From contig JAGFNQ010002305.1 in the NCBI GenBank assembly GCA_024364735.1, forward strand, positions 85,364 through 149,363: a stretch of 64,000 bases of DNA, read 5' to 3'. The DNA is from Boesenbergia rotunda (Eukaryota; Streptophyta; Magnoliopsida; Zingiberales; Zingiberaceae). The translations under genes and the position numbers were made by a program. Of the stretch, positions 19,442 to 32,700 are shown piece by piece. The stretch's first letter is position 1. Each line of letters begins with the position of its first letter. A model generated the notes under the pieces. It was not told where the DNA came from, did not search any database, and saw nothing but the letters and a program-made list of their open reading frames with translations.

Positions 19442-22400
19442 GAACTCATCAAAGCTAATCCTTTCATTTGCAACAAGTTAACGTTTCCAACTTTTACAGC
19501 TTTTCACTTGCAATCACTAATCATCCAAAGGTGCAAAGTTAATTTCTCCTTATTGCACGATTACTTTGATTAGCTGATATATCCAAAGATTGTAATGTAT
19601 ATGATCCACTTTATATTCCTGACGTGTATGTTTTATTTGTTATGAATTTTTCAATAGAATTGGCCTCTACCAAGGAAAGCATTTTCTTGTTTGATGTTTG
19701 ACATCTTTGCTATACTTCATGCATTGAACTTGTTAAGAGGACCCATCATTTATGTGCTGCCCCTACAATGAGTTTATGTGCTGATCATTTATGTGTAACC
19801 CACATCCCACAGTCTGTGTAATCCCCGGCCTCTCAGGTATGGTCTAGCCTCTGAATGCTGGTATAGGTTGTTTGATGTTCATTCAGCTTCAACGTCTGTG
19901 ATTGCACCTCCCCTTATGAATGTCTTATATCAGTCAACAACACAAGAGAGTGGAATTCTGATTGTTAGACCCGAAGGGGGTTAGTAGTTATAGCATTTTT
20001 CCATACTTTTATTGCTTCCCCCTGATTTTGAGTGGATACATTTAAATGTGTTTCATGTTCTTCGGCGTCCCACCATTTTCAATTCCATTGAAGTTAATAG
20101 CAAAAAAATAAAAAAATAAAAAAAATCTGTACTCTGGTATGTGTTCTCTCCTTTCTGTTGTAGTCGATCAGTTCTATTCGAGTAGATGCACTGCAAAGGA
20201 CAGTATGGAATGGTGGGCAACAGAGGGTGAAACGACTGAAAAATGTAGACTTCTCCAGAGTGGTGATCAGCTTCAACGTCTTTAGTTTTTCTATATATTT
20301 GGATAGTGTTTGTTTTGATCTCATCAGGTGCTTTCTTTGCTAGTGTTTCTTTGATGTCTGTACGAATAAATCTAAAATCACCTTCGAACTGTGTGATGTC
20401 TTTGTTGCTAACTCAGTTTACACAAATTTACAAAATTGTGTCATTTAGACACCATAACGAATATGTTAACCGCTATGATTGAATGACAGATTTGGTAATA
20501 GCTATTTTCAGATTTCACAGATGATGAAATTAGCTAATAGCTAATTTTATCATTTAGGTGTCATTCTCTGGTGTAACTCATCAGCACAATATCTATTCTC
20601 AAGATGACATTCCCAAGACAGTGATATGAACTATTAATCAAGGTTCAAAGGTTTTCGATACCAAGACATGCGATCAATGTTTTCGATCCAAAATGTTTTC
20701 GATCAATGTTTACAAGGTCTCCAGGTCCCAAATTACAAGGTCTTCAGCTCCCAAATGTTTTCGATCAATGTTGGCTCTTGGGTTACATCTTCATTGGCTC
20801 TGCAAGAAAAGCATAGCTGATTCAGTGTAGATCTTTAACAAGTTTCTGCATATACATTTAGTTGATTCAGTGTATGATTCCATTTTCACAACAAGAAAAT
20901 GCTTGTTAATCATGAATTTAAGTTGTGAAGAAGAGAAAAAACTACCTCAGAACCATCACCTCCTCGACCAAGAAATTTTGGACCCCAATCGTCTTCCCAG
21001 ACAATCTGAAACAAATAAGTTTGATTCAATTTGTTTGCCAATGATGAAGTTCTGCAGTGATTTATACCTTCTGGTAATATGCATTATTACACAACTGCTT
21101 AATAAAGAGTAGGTTCATGCAAATGTCGACGACAAATATAACAAGGTAAATACTTGGCACGAAAACTACAGATCACGATATACATGCAGAACTTGATTAG
21201 CAGTTATAAATTGCTTCAACATGACTATCCTGAGATGATAAGAAAATTGAACAAAATAAATCTAACAATATAAACAGAAGTAAACTATATACAACGAACA
21301 TTTTTTAGAACAAATATAAACAAATGTTCATACTGTTCAAACAAATGTTCAAACAAATTTAAACAGAAGTAAACAATATAAACAAGCTTGAGGTATGCCT
21401 CTTGGTCATCGATAGCTCAATAAGTCTTGGTCATCGATAAAATAAAATAATAATAATAACCGTCAGGTATGCTTGTTGAGCTTGAGGTATGCCTCTTGAG
21501 CTTGAGCTAGAAAGCTTATCAAAGTCATCCAAGACTAATTTAATTGGAATTTAAGTGAAATTCATAATAGTCAAGATGGAACTAGAGCTTACTAGCCACG
21601 ACTGCTCCAGCCAATCAAACAAACATGATGAGTTGATGTGTAAGTGAATGAGCTTGCTGAGAACTCATAACCAAGTTTATAACTAAGTATTCTTGTAGCT
21701 ATAAATGAGCTTCTTCATGATTTCATAACAAAAAATTTCATGTATGTTCTCAAGATTCTAAATGAAACTTGTTCAGTGCATTCATGCCCACAAGACATTG
21801 ATAACGCTCAGTTATGTTAAAAATAGACTTGGCTCGTTAAGATATTGAGCTGAGCTTGAAGGCATAACTGATACCAACTCTAAGTCATTCAAGAGTCTTG
21901 GCTCATTTTGCAACTTCATTGCACTTCTGGGTCTGACTCGTGTAGTTCAAAACCTTGCCATAACCAGTTACCTACCTTCTCTAAACTGGTTTACTAATTT
22001 CCACATGTCTGGTCTTTTTATTGTTTTCTCTGAAAAAAAAATAAAAAAAATCTTAATATAACTAAACTTGTTCTATACTTCAGTCCTCGGATGAATTGAC
22101 AATATAGCCAAGGAAAAATTAATGTATACCCTGATACTAGAACATGGTTCCAAAACCAGTGTCTAGAAAATATGAATTATCAAATTAAATATATTTGCAC
22201 ATCTTTCTTTCGTAGGCATGCAATGATATTGATTGATATAATAATCTAGCAGATAATGACTCCATAAATGTGCAGTACTTGCAGCAGAATCAACAATAAG
22301 AATGCATACATATGCAATAAAAAAGCCATATCCAGAGAAAACTAAGCCATACATTCCTGTGATAATTTGTAACTAAGCCATATCCAGAGAAAACCATACG

Positions 22401-22514
22401 GGGACTAACAAAACAAAACAAAACCAATCTGTAAAGAGGATGCTGTAACTAAACCAATCAAACATACAAAAAAAAAAAAAATATGAATACCAACCATAGA
22501 TAATACCAAGAATC
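19442..22514. other. Interior of the putative MULE-like unit, no further gene seen
   Basis: AT-rich sequence between the two convergent transcription units. Short local repeats such as CTTGAGGTATGCCTCTTG occur near 21390 and 21485. I see no conserved coding block. It most likely holds 3' UTRs and non-coding transposon sequence. Confidence 0.4.
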
Positions 22515-24930
22515 CTAGCACATGTTATTAGAACCTGCAACAATAAAGCCAATTATTATTGCATTTTCTCAATAAAACACTATAATTTAATAAATTAAAA
22601 CTATGACAATACCTGCTACCGATGCCAAATTTGGTTCATATGTGTCAACACTGTTATAATTATTATCTTCAATTGATCTGATGATTAACACATTAACAAA
22701 ATGTAATCAAATAAGTTTGTATATGCAAGTAAAATTATAATATATATGAATTCTTATTGCATATATACCTTTGCTGCAAATTTGGACAATTGCGCTTGTC
22801 ATGTAACACTCCTCGATGTCCACATCCATGACATAATCTAGAATTTGATATTGATTTCTCGTTCGATGATTTCAATCTTTTCCCACATCCCTTTGTTCTG
22901 ATCGAAGAAGGATCAAGAATACCAAGGCCCTCATTTATGGATTTCCTCCTTTGACTTTTATCACTGCATGTTGGACTAATGTTCATCTCTTGAAGTTTCT
23001 TATAGATACAATCAAATTGCTCATCCAAGAAGGTAGTCCCCTCATCAGTCAAAGATGCATCATCAACTAATACTGAAACTTTATAGGATAACCTTGAGTG
23101 TCTCGACATCAACAACTTTTCTGGATCTGGATCATTGATGACATTTTGCTCTCCCAAAGCATATATTGCTCCAACTTTTGCATTTCGTGTCCATCTTTTG
23201 AGTATATATGTATCAGGCAAATAAAACACTTGGTTGATGCGAAAAAAAGCTAACATATGTCTGCATGGAATCCCCTCAAACTCAAATTTCGTGCAGCTAC
23301 ACGAAATGAAATCCTTTTGTTTGTCATGTGTGAGCACCCTTGGTTTTGAGGAAGAAGAACTATCAAATTTCATTACATGATAAACCACCGAGTCAACTCC
23401 TGTAAATATCGATTGCACATAATAACCATGACTCTCGCTCATTTCACTTTGAAACTCCAACCATTTCTTTTTGGTGTACAACTTAACCATTTGAGTTTCC
23501 ATTGGAAAAATTGTCTGAAGTTTAGGAATCTCATTCATATCAATATAGTCCGCAACTAATTCATTGTGTCTTTGATTTCTCAGTGCTCTATTAAAACGGG
23601 TGATAAAATCTATCAATGAATTCTTATTTGAGACATATCTCTTAAAAAATGCATGTGAGCCTTCAGATCTTTGGCTGCTAGTCATTCCAGCACAAAATAC
23701 ATTGCTAAAATATGCTGGCACCCATCTGTGTCGCAATTCATACATTAAGGACAACCAATCATTGTTCTCCAAATTTGCACACTTAATAGTTTCTTCCCAT
23801 GACTTCTCAAAATCAGCAGGTGTTGTAGAATTTGCAATGACATTCTTTATGCTTTGATAGTGGTCTCGAAAAGTCAAAGGAGGTAATTTTTCCGGGAATT
23901 TATTCAGTATGTGCCACAAACAATATCGATGCACTGTTTGAGGGAAAATTTGTGCAATGACTTTTGTCATAGCAGGATCCTGATCAGTGATTATAACATT
24001 TGGTGCTCCTTTAGGCATGACTTCTATGAACTTGTTAAGCAACCAAACAAAGGAATCAGTTTTCTCATCACTTAAAAACCCGCAGCCAAAAACAATAGTC
24101 TGATGATGATGATTAACTCCCACAAATGGTGCAAAAATTAAGCCATATTTATTGGTGTTATATGTCGTATTAAATACAACAGTATCACCAAACACGCTGT
24201 ATGCCCTCCTTGATATATGATCTGCCCAAAAACATCTACTAAATCTGTTATCCGAATCAGTCTCGTAATCAAAGAAAAAATCTGAATTCTTCTCTTGTTC
24301 AGATGTGAAAAACTCGATGAGTGTTTCCACATCAATATCCTTTTGTTCATCCCTTAGATTTCTTTCAAAATTTCTATTATCTCTTTTTGTGCAACTTACC
24401 CCCTCAGGACCTTCATACTCTATCTCCAATAATCTCATTTGTTGACAAGTTGGTACATTTGCTTCAGAAAACTGTTTTGCCAATGTTTTCTTTGCTACTG
24501 AAACATTACGATGTGAGCGTAGTAAATGTACTTTTGATGGAGTCAAGAGTGGATGATTGTGGGTTTCTTTGAAGTTACTGACAATCCAATTAGACCCGGT
24601 CTGTTTCTTGACAAATGTAATATTTGACTTGCAACCTGTTCTAACTGTGCCACGTGATTTTTTCCTTGTCAGCTGATCAACTTTTGCATGTTTAAACCGA
24701 AGATCTGTATGTCCTTCTTTAAAGCATACCATTTGTTTCCACGTCACTTCATTTGTTATCTTATTTTTCTTGCTCGTGTGCATCCTTGAACTAAATCCGG
24801 CTTCTCGTGCATAATGGTTATAGAATGCATATGCCTCCTCTAGTGATGAGAATTCCATTCCGATTTTTGGCTTTCGATCATCTGAAACTTGCGGAATGTA
24901 TTCTTGATCGCCAACTATATTTCCTTCCAT
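22515..24930 (-). CDS. FAR1-RELATED SEQUENCE-type protein / MULE transposase
   Basis: Coding exons 24930-22769, 22677-22613 and 22534-22515 give 748 aa. A leader exon in the GC-rich arm (to donor 25414) is followed by an intron whose acceptor lies 2 nt before the ATG at 24930; the longer frame to 24996 would only add intron-encoded residues. Domains: FAR1 DNA-binding zinc region (about 25-130), MULE transposase domain (about 240-340), SWIM zinc finger C544-X-C546-X9-C556-X-H558, and a C-terminal zinc knuckle C700-X2-C703-X6-H710-X4-C715. The ITDQDPA motif with Asp316 is intact, but the usual FDTTY motif reads FNTTY, so the first catalytic acid position is Asn254. That fits either an inactivated transposase or a domesticated transcription factor such as the FHY3/FAR1/FRS proteins. 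No stop or frameshift is present. Confidence 0.88.
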
Positions 24931-25374
24931 TTCTGAGCGCCCCCACATAATATTACACAATAGATAAGTAGACAAATAAATAGCAATAACAAACACAGCT
25001 TATAAACTAAAATAAATTGCAAGTAAAGTGATTTTTAGGAATAACAAATTTGCCTAGGGCTAGGGCACAGGAAAATCGTCCCATCAGCTAGGGCATAGGA
25101 AAATGATTATCAAGAAGAAAATTTGACACTCCTTATCAGGAACAAAATTTTTGTCAGGAATAAAATTTGAACAAAAATTGCAAATCATGTTAAAATAAGC
25201 AGTGAACAAAAATTGTACACTGCCAATCTACCAAAGAACTGGAGTAGTTTCAGATCATTCGATCAAACTCCAAAAGGAAGTTAGGGTTAGGGTCGGACCC
25301 GGAAAAGGAGTCGACGACACATTTAGGGTTCGGACGTGATATAGAGAGCCGGACCAATTTTCTACAACAAAATA

Positions 25375-25694
25375 ATTTTCTACAACAAAAAAAATTAAAA
25401 TGTTAGGGTTTACCTGCTTCGGCGAGGGAGGAGCCGGGAGAGGAGTCGGCGAGAGACAGCTGCGGGTTTTGCTTCGGCGATGGATGAGAGAGAGAGCCGG
25501 ACGCGAGAGGAGTCGGCGCGAGAGAGGGCTGCGTCTTGCTTCGGCGAGGGGGGAGGCGGGAGAGGAGCCGCAGCGAGAGAAAGCTGCGGTGTTTGCGAGA
25601 GAGGGATGGAGGCGAGGGACACGAGAGAGGCAGGGAGGCGGGAGAGCGGCGCTGCGGTCGCGAGAGAGGGAGTCGGGTTGAGAAAGAGTGAGCT
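25375..25694 (-). promoter_or_regulatory. Right inverted arm: GC-rich promoter/5'-UTR exon of the FAR1-type gene
   Basis: Inverted copy of 15725-16175. Read leftward, it runs from AGCTCACTCTTTCTCAAC to CGCCGAAGCAG with donor GTAAACCCTAAC at 25413-25406, then diverges after TTGTTGTAGAAAAT. It supplies the untranslated first exon of the transposase-like gene. Homology to the left arm stops sharply at 25694, and no 9-bp target duplication was seen immediately outside. Confidence 0.6.
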
Positions 25695-26780
25695 GTGGAC
25701 CTAGCCCGTTTCAATGGCCTGCTGCAGGAGCACCCCCTAACCACCTCATGGGACTTGGATGCCAAGTTCTTTCTTCGCTTCTCCTTAACCTTAAGGGAGT
25801 GCAACCCCGTAGCGGTCCAACCCGCTGAAGCACCTCAAAAAGGTTGGACCCGGCCCGACCGATCTGTCCGGGATTATCTCGAGCTATCTCAGGTCCGGAT
25901 TACTTTCTTCTCTTTCCCGTATTCTTCCATAATTTCTCTTATCATTGTACTTTTTCTTATCATTGTAGCATTCTTCTCAACATCGTCACCCTCATCAGCC
26001 CCGGGCTAATGGCGATACCGATCGTAGTTTACCTCACAAAAGTCAATCGGCTCAATCCATGCAGTCCATAAGAGTCAAATTCGGATAATTAAAGCCGAAT
26101 TTAAAAGATTTTCTGTTAAAGGTTAAATATTTGATATATATATTTACTACAATATCATTGACGAGGTAATTTCATTAACTATTAATCCAGCTGAAAATTT
26201 ATCTCGAGTCAAAATTTCTTCGGCGTCAACGCCACATTTGCATATTTCAAAAATAATATTGTCTATTATATCGCTCTTCCATTTTTCACCACCGAAGATT
26301 TATAAATGCATACTTCGATTAATACAATCGCAGTGGTTAATTTTTTGAGCTTATGATCCGACCCAGTTTGCAGTGGAGGCCCATTCTGTAGCAGAAGTAA
26401 TGCTGGGCTTCGTCAGATGGACCGTGTAAATTGATTTAAAATAAAACATTAATGAAATTATTAAAATAAATTTTAAAAAGTAAAAGTAAGAATATCAACA
26501 GCAACCAACTTTCCAAGTAGGTTCGACGTCTCCTACGTCAGCGAGACACCAACTCACGCATTCAGCCAGCCACCCAAAGAACTTTGCTGAGAAAATCGAG
26601 TGAGAAAACGCCAAATCTCTCGCCTCATCGTCCTAGCCAACGCAAATCCTATCCACCTTCACCCACCCATCGCTGCGATTGTTCACGTCTGCTAATCCCC
26701 CATCCCATAAATAGCTTCACGTTCTTCGATTTTTTAGAGTAGGGATCGGGCTAGTGCGAGGAGCTAGCAGTGAGGAATCG
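25695..26780. other. Spacer and LACS promoter region
   Basis: A GC-mixed stretch to about 26090, then AT-rich, then a GC-richer proximal promoter. A TATA-like ATAAATA lies at 26707-26713, 68 nt before the ATG at 26781. No gene was seen. Confidence 0.5.
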
Positions 26781-29700
26781 ATGGACGGCGGCCGCGAGAT
26801 GAAGCACCTGGTGAAGGTGGAGGAGGGGCGGGAGGCGGTCGACGGCCGCCCCTCTGTCGGACCCGCCTACCGCAGTGCCTTCGCCAAGGAGGGCTTCCCC
26901 CCGCCCGTCCCCGGCATCCACTGCTGCTGGGACATCTTCCGGTACGCCCTCGTCCTTGATTACTGATCCTTCTCGATTGATTCGTTTCTTGCCCCCCCAA
27001 AAAAAACTAATTTTTGGGGCATAAAGTTAAGATGCTGGTGAGATTTATTGGGGCTGTGTCTTTTTTATTCGACTAATTTAGCTTGTCTGCTGAGAAATTC
27101 CCCGGGAACAACATGCTTGGCCGTCGCGAGGTCGTGAATGGGAAGGTTGGGCACTCATTTATTGCTTCAAGTGTGTCGATTGTTTTAATTTGTCATGGCT
27201 TTGGCTCTGTTTCGTTTGCAGGCGGGTAAGTATGTTTGGATGACTTATAAAGAGGCGTATGACACTGTCATCAAACTCGGGGCTTCCATCAGGAGCTGTG
27301 GGATCGAGCAGGTTAGAGCGCCTGAGATTATTTTTTATTCTGGGACATTATTTAATAATTTATAATATTAATATCAAATAAATCTTATTATGATAACTTA
27401 ATATTTTAATATCAAATTATTTATATAAATATAAAAATAGCTCTGTTATATTATTTCATTTTATAATTTTATTATTTAAAATTTTATAATAATATATTAT
27501 ATTTATATTAATCTTTATATCATTATCTTGTGGCTATTTTTATTATATTAAATATACTCATATTTAGTATTTGTTGCTATAGCTTTAAATATGTTTTTCT
27601 AATCTTTGGCGTTTATTATTATTATTATTTTTTACCGAAAGTAATTTTCCTGTGCCCCCTCAGAAAAAATAATTTCAAGAAAGACTAGCATCTGGAAAAT
27701 GCACCTTGAACTTGTGCTTTTCTTACACTTTGCATCTCAAAATATTGTGAGGCCTAAAAGCACTTTGCTTTTGCCCCCATGGGTTGGTACAACCGTACAA
27801 GCATCTCAAAATGCTTTGAGGCCTAAAGACACTTTGCTTTTGCTCTCCACGGGTTGGTACAGTTGGCAATGATGGAGCTAGAATGATGAACCTATCTGAC
27901 CTAATCTACCCGGCTATTAACCCCCGAACTGACATCAGCAACCTTCGGGCTAATATGTAATTGATTACTTTTCCTCCCTCTTTATCTCTTATATTTTTCA
28001 CGTTTTCTCTTTACATGATCATGGGCTCCACCCAGCCCGGGTGCACCAAAGTGTGGCTCCGCCCTTGACAGTTGGTATCTGTATGGGTGGTTACTCTAAT
28101 AGGTCTTGGGCAATTCCTAGCGGGTGCAAAATGTCTCGTTGGGTGTCTGACCTCCCCCATGGAAAGAGCCGTTGTGCTATGACAAAATGTCCCTCGTGAT
28201 TTACCTGCCTATATCTAGCAGGGGGCCGACAATACTAGGCTGCTTAGAATGAGCATTATCACCTTTTGCTCTAATTTATTAACTAAGTCAAGTTAGTTGA
28301 TCATGAGTTTCAAACAAAATGATAGAACCTGCACAAGCAACATCAGTATATCCAATCTGTCTTTTTTCCATTTGGTGCCTCTTCATGGGATGAACACATA
28401 GTGACAATGGTTTATGCAAGATGCTACAAAGCTTTTGCCTGTATTAGGCACCAAATTGTTGACGCATTACAAATCTGCATGATTATATTTTTTGAGAAGT
28501 TGTTTATCAACCTCAGTTTACACTTGGAACTTTTGGTGTGATTACATTGATTTTATTACAAAAATTGCTCGAATTGACCATGTGTCATTTCCATCTCTTG
28601 AACAGGGTGGTCGTTGTGGTATATACGGCGCTAATTGTTCTGAGTGGGTTATTAGTATGGAGGTAAAATTGTAATATAATTTTAGTATATCTGATGTTAA
28701 CATTCAGCTATAATCTTCTGAAATGCTTCTACTGTAACTTGCCCTTCATGCACTTTGATCGTTGCAAAAACATTTAGGTATATGTGTTCTAGACAGAGCT
28801 TCATTTCTAATAAATGGCTATGTTATTGTGAACTGGAATAGCTTCATAAGCATATTGAAATTTCTTTTTATTTTATGTCATGTTTAAAATTGCAGGCTTG
28901 CAATGCTCATGGAATTTACTGTGTTCCTTTGTACGACACACTTGGTAAGTATGACTCCTTTTGTAATAGATTTCACAGTTGGTTACTAAAGCTAGTATTT
29001 AGATATGTTATGTCGATTGAAGCATATATACTATAAGTATTAGCTTCTTGTTAAAATTTGTATTTATAATATTTCTTGTATCTTGTGTTGGTCAAAGGTG
29101 CTGGTGCAGTAGAATTTATTTTATGTCATGCAGAGGTTCAGATTGCTTTTGTAGAAGAAAAGAAGATAGCTGAGGTACTCTACATTGTGTTAACTTATGA
29201 AGCAGTTTTGCTCTGCATGATAAAATTTACGATATTTCACTCTCATGAATCCGATATTCAGTATTGTCAATGTAAATATGTCCACGAAGAAGGTCTAATC
29301 TGCTAACTATTTTGAAGATCACCTAATTCTATTGTTTCTTGGCTCAGAAATTATACCTATACCTAATTGATTGCAATGTCATTGATTTGCATTTCATGTC
29401 AATCCCATATTAATGATATTATCATTTTTTGGTCATTATTCTATGTAATCATTCAAAGTGCTAGATTTCACTTTCCTATTAAGCTTGCTAACCCAATAGT
29501 TAAGGATTTACCTTTATGTATTCCATGAAGTTGTTTTTACTGGCCTTACGAATGGCATATACCATGAGTTATTAACCTGAAAATTGTTGTATCATGTGCA
29601 CTTGAACTTTCTACTGAAATCCTAGTGATCAATTTTCCAGGTGCTGAAAACTCTTCATAATTCCTCCAAATTTTTGAAAAGTAAGTTGGTTTACCAAACT

Positions 29701-32700
29701 AGTTTCACAATTAAGGTTTTTGATACATTGTGTTGATTAGGTTATTGATTATTCTCAGCAATTGTTAGCTTCGGTAAGGTCGACCCTAAAGAAAAAGAAG
29801 AAGTTGAAAACTCTGGCTTGGCAATATTTGAATGGGATGAGTTCTTGTGCTTGGTAAGTTGAGTTTGACTCTGCTTGTTTATCACAGATCTTCTAATGAT
29901 TATCTTCCACACATGAAGGATTTTATTTCCCAATTATGGATCAATTTCAATGAATTTGTTTCACAGACGACTCTCGTCTTCGTACAAAGCAAAAGTCTTA
30001 ATTATATATATTACTGGCTGTTATGGTCTTATGGGCATTATATGTTCATTAGTAGTTTTTTTTATTTTCTTTGATTAATTAATGCTAAATAGCTGATGCA
30101 TGATAATGAATACTTCTCAGTTTGTCAGCCATGCACCTTCCTGACTTCAATTTATAATATTCTTCCTCGTTATCTATCATTGAAATTGCTTGTTTACCTC
30201 ATATCTCTAGATTATTTGTAGCTTTTTTCTATAGTTTTAATAGCTTTTTATTTGTTCATGTGAGATTAATTATAGTAGTAAAAGATATCATACAATCATT
30301 TGTTGTAAACTGCTTTATTTACTTTCTGCTCATATTGACTTAGTCACTTTCCATTGCAGAACATTTGTTCTCTCATTGATGTGGTATATTTAAATCAAAT
30401 TTCTCACGTTCTTATCTATGTTTGTTAGATGTCTTGTTCTTGTCTATGTTGTTTAAATATAAGTTCAATATAGATTTAAGAACCTCACTATTTAAGGCTT
30501 CTACATACAGGGATGCGATACACAATTTGATCTTCCTGTAAAGAAGATGGATGATATATGCACAATTATGTATACCAGTGGCACAACCGGTGACCCCAAG
30601 GGTGTATTGATTTCAAACAAGAGCATAATTACTCTCATCTCTGGTGTAGATCGACTTCTTCTTTGTGTGAATGAGCAGGTAATTGACTTTATAAATTATT
30701 CCAGTATTCACCGTGCAATTTTCTTTGGTTCCATCTAATATGTTGTTTCTTCTATTTTTGAATCCTTAAAGTTGCACGAAGATGATGTTTATATATCGTA
30801 TCTTCCTCTTGCACATATATTTGATCGAGTGATCGAGGAGATGTTCATTTACTGTGGGGCTTCAATAGGATTTTGGCGCGGAGTAAGTCTTCCAGCTTAA
30901 GACTGTACCTTGACTAAAAGTAGCCGTCAGTTACATCAAGTTGTTTATATTCAGGACGTCAAATTATTGGTTGAAGACATTGGTGAATTGAAACCAACAG
31001 TCTTTTGTGCTGTTCCTCGAGTGCTTGACCGCATTTTTACAGGTACTTGGCGAATGGTTATATTATTCATTGTGTTGTATGAACTGTAATTCTTTGAAGA
31101 GTAATGATTGGGAGAGTGAATTTGGGAGTGAATGGAGATGAATGACGTGGCAGTTATTGTATACACGTCGATCCGATCGACACATCGATGACTCTGATCA
31201 CGTCCGATTAACTATGTCTTGGGGATGGTGACCGAGGGTCGCGTAATTGAGATTCGCGGATGAGGTGAATGCGACGAGATCATAATTGTGACGGTTCCGA
31301 TGAGTTCACCGATCTTCATGATATAGTTTGATGGGACGGTGATCAGAGGCGCCGGTGGTGTCCGATCGCGATCGACATGTATACAATAACTGCCACGTCA
31401 TTCACTCTCCCAAATTCACTCTCCCTGAAATTTGGTTCTTATTATTAATGGTTGTTCTAGATCTATGTATTTGTATTTTATATCTGACTATTTCCTTAAT
31501 CTCCATGTATGAAATTCTGCCTTACTCGATATGTCCACTCGTTTCACAGGGCTGCAGGCCAAGATTTCATCAGGAGGCATACTGAAGAAGACATTATTTA
31601 ACCTCTCATATAAATAGTAAGTTATTTTCTTTTTATGACACTAATATGATTCTCCTTTTTGAGTATACATTTAGACCATCTTGTAACTGTACATGTGACT
31701 CACCATATATGGTTCACGGAAAGGCTCCTCAATCCATCTCGAGCTTTTTCATTACATCTCTCTCTCCAATCTTCAATCAAATTTGCATTCTCCAGCTTTA
31801 AAATGGATGCACAAACAATCAAGGACTTTTGACTGTTCTTTTTTTCTTTTGCGCCTTGTTCATTCAATTGTTGCTTTTGGCTTCAAGAATACAGGACTAA
31901 GACTTCAGGGAGTTTGCAACTGAAAAACTACACAGTGAACTCTTCTTGTTGGAGAGTACAACGCTGTCCATTGAGTTGTTTGCCTCTGTGTGTGTGTGTG
32001 TGTTTTAGTTTTTAGTTATCCAATTTTTTATGGTATTGTTTTTTCTTTATTGGTTATGCATTTACATCTGGAGTATCGCAGCAAACTTTACAACATGATG
32101 CATGGAAGTAAGCATGACAAGGCAGCTACAATTTGCGATAGATTGGTATTTGACAAGGTGATTTGAATGATCAGCAGAGTTTGCTACCATGAAGTGTACT
32201 TTTCTGATTTTTTTTCTACTAGTAGTCCTAATACATCCCAATAGTATAGGAAGATCCATATAGTTCCATTTAGTGGGATAAAACCTTTGATTGTTGTTGT
32301 AGTACTCCTAATACTTATCCTTATATGTTTACTGAGGAACTTTACAACATATTCACAGGTAAAACAAGGGCTTGGGGGAAATGTACGACTCATCCTATCT
32401 GGAGCTGCTCCTCTAGCGACCCACGTAGAACAATTTCTAAGAGTAGTGACATGTGCACACGTTCTGCAAGGATATGGTATAAAGTGTTGAAGTTTGAAAC
32501 ATTAAGTTTAGTAGCCTTTTATTTTTTGAAGCTAAATTAAGGATTTGGTAGTTCATAAATTGTTCATCTAGAATATTTATATCAAGGTTGTACTATTACA
32601 AAGTTCACATTATGAAAATTACAATGCTGAGTTTGTTAACTGTTGGTGCTAAAATTTGTAGCTAATTTACTTTCCTTTTGAAATAAATTTTGAATGCTAG

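Noticed and set aside
24931..24996. N-terminal 22-residue hydrophobic extension of the FAR1-type protein
   Set aside because: The extension precedes a good splice acceptor (GCGCTCAG) 2 nt before the next ATG and reads as intron sequence, not a signal peptide.
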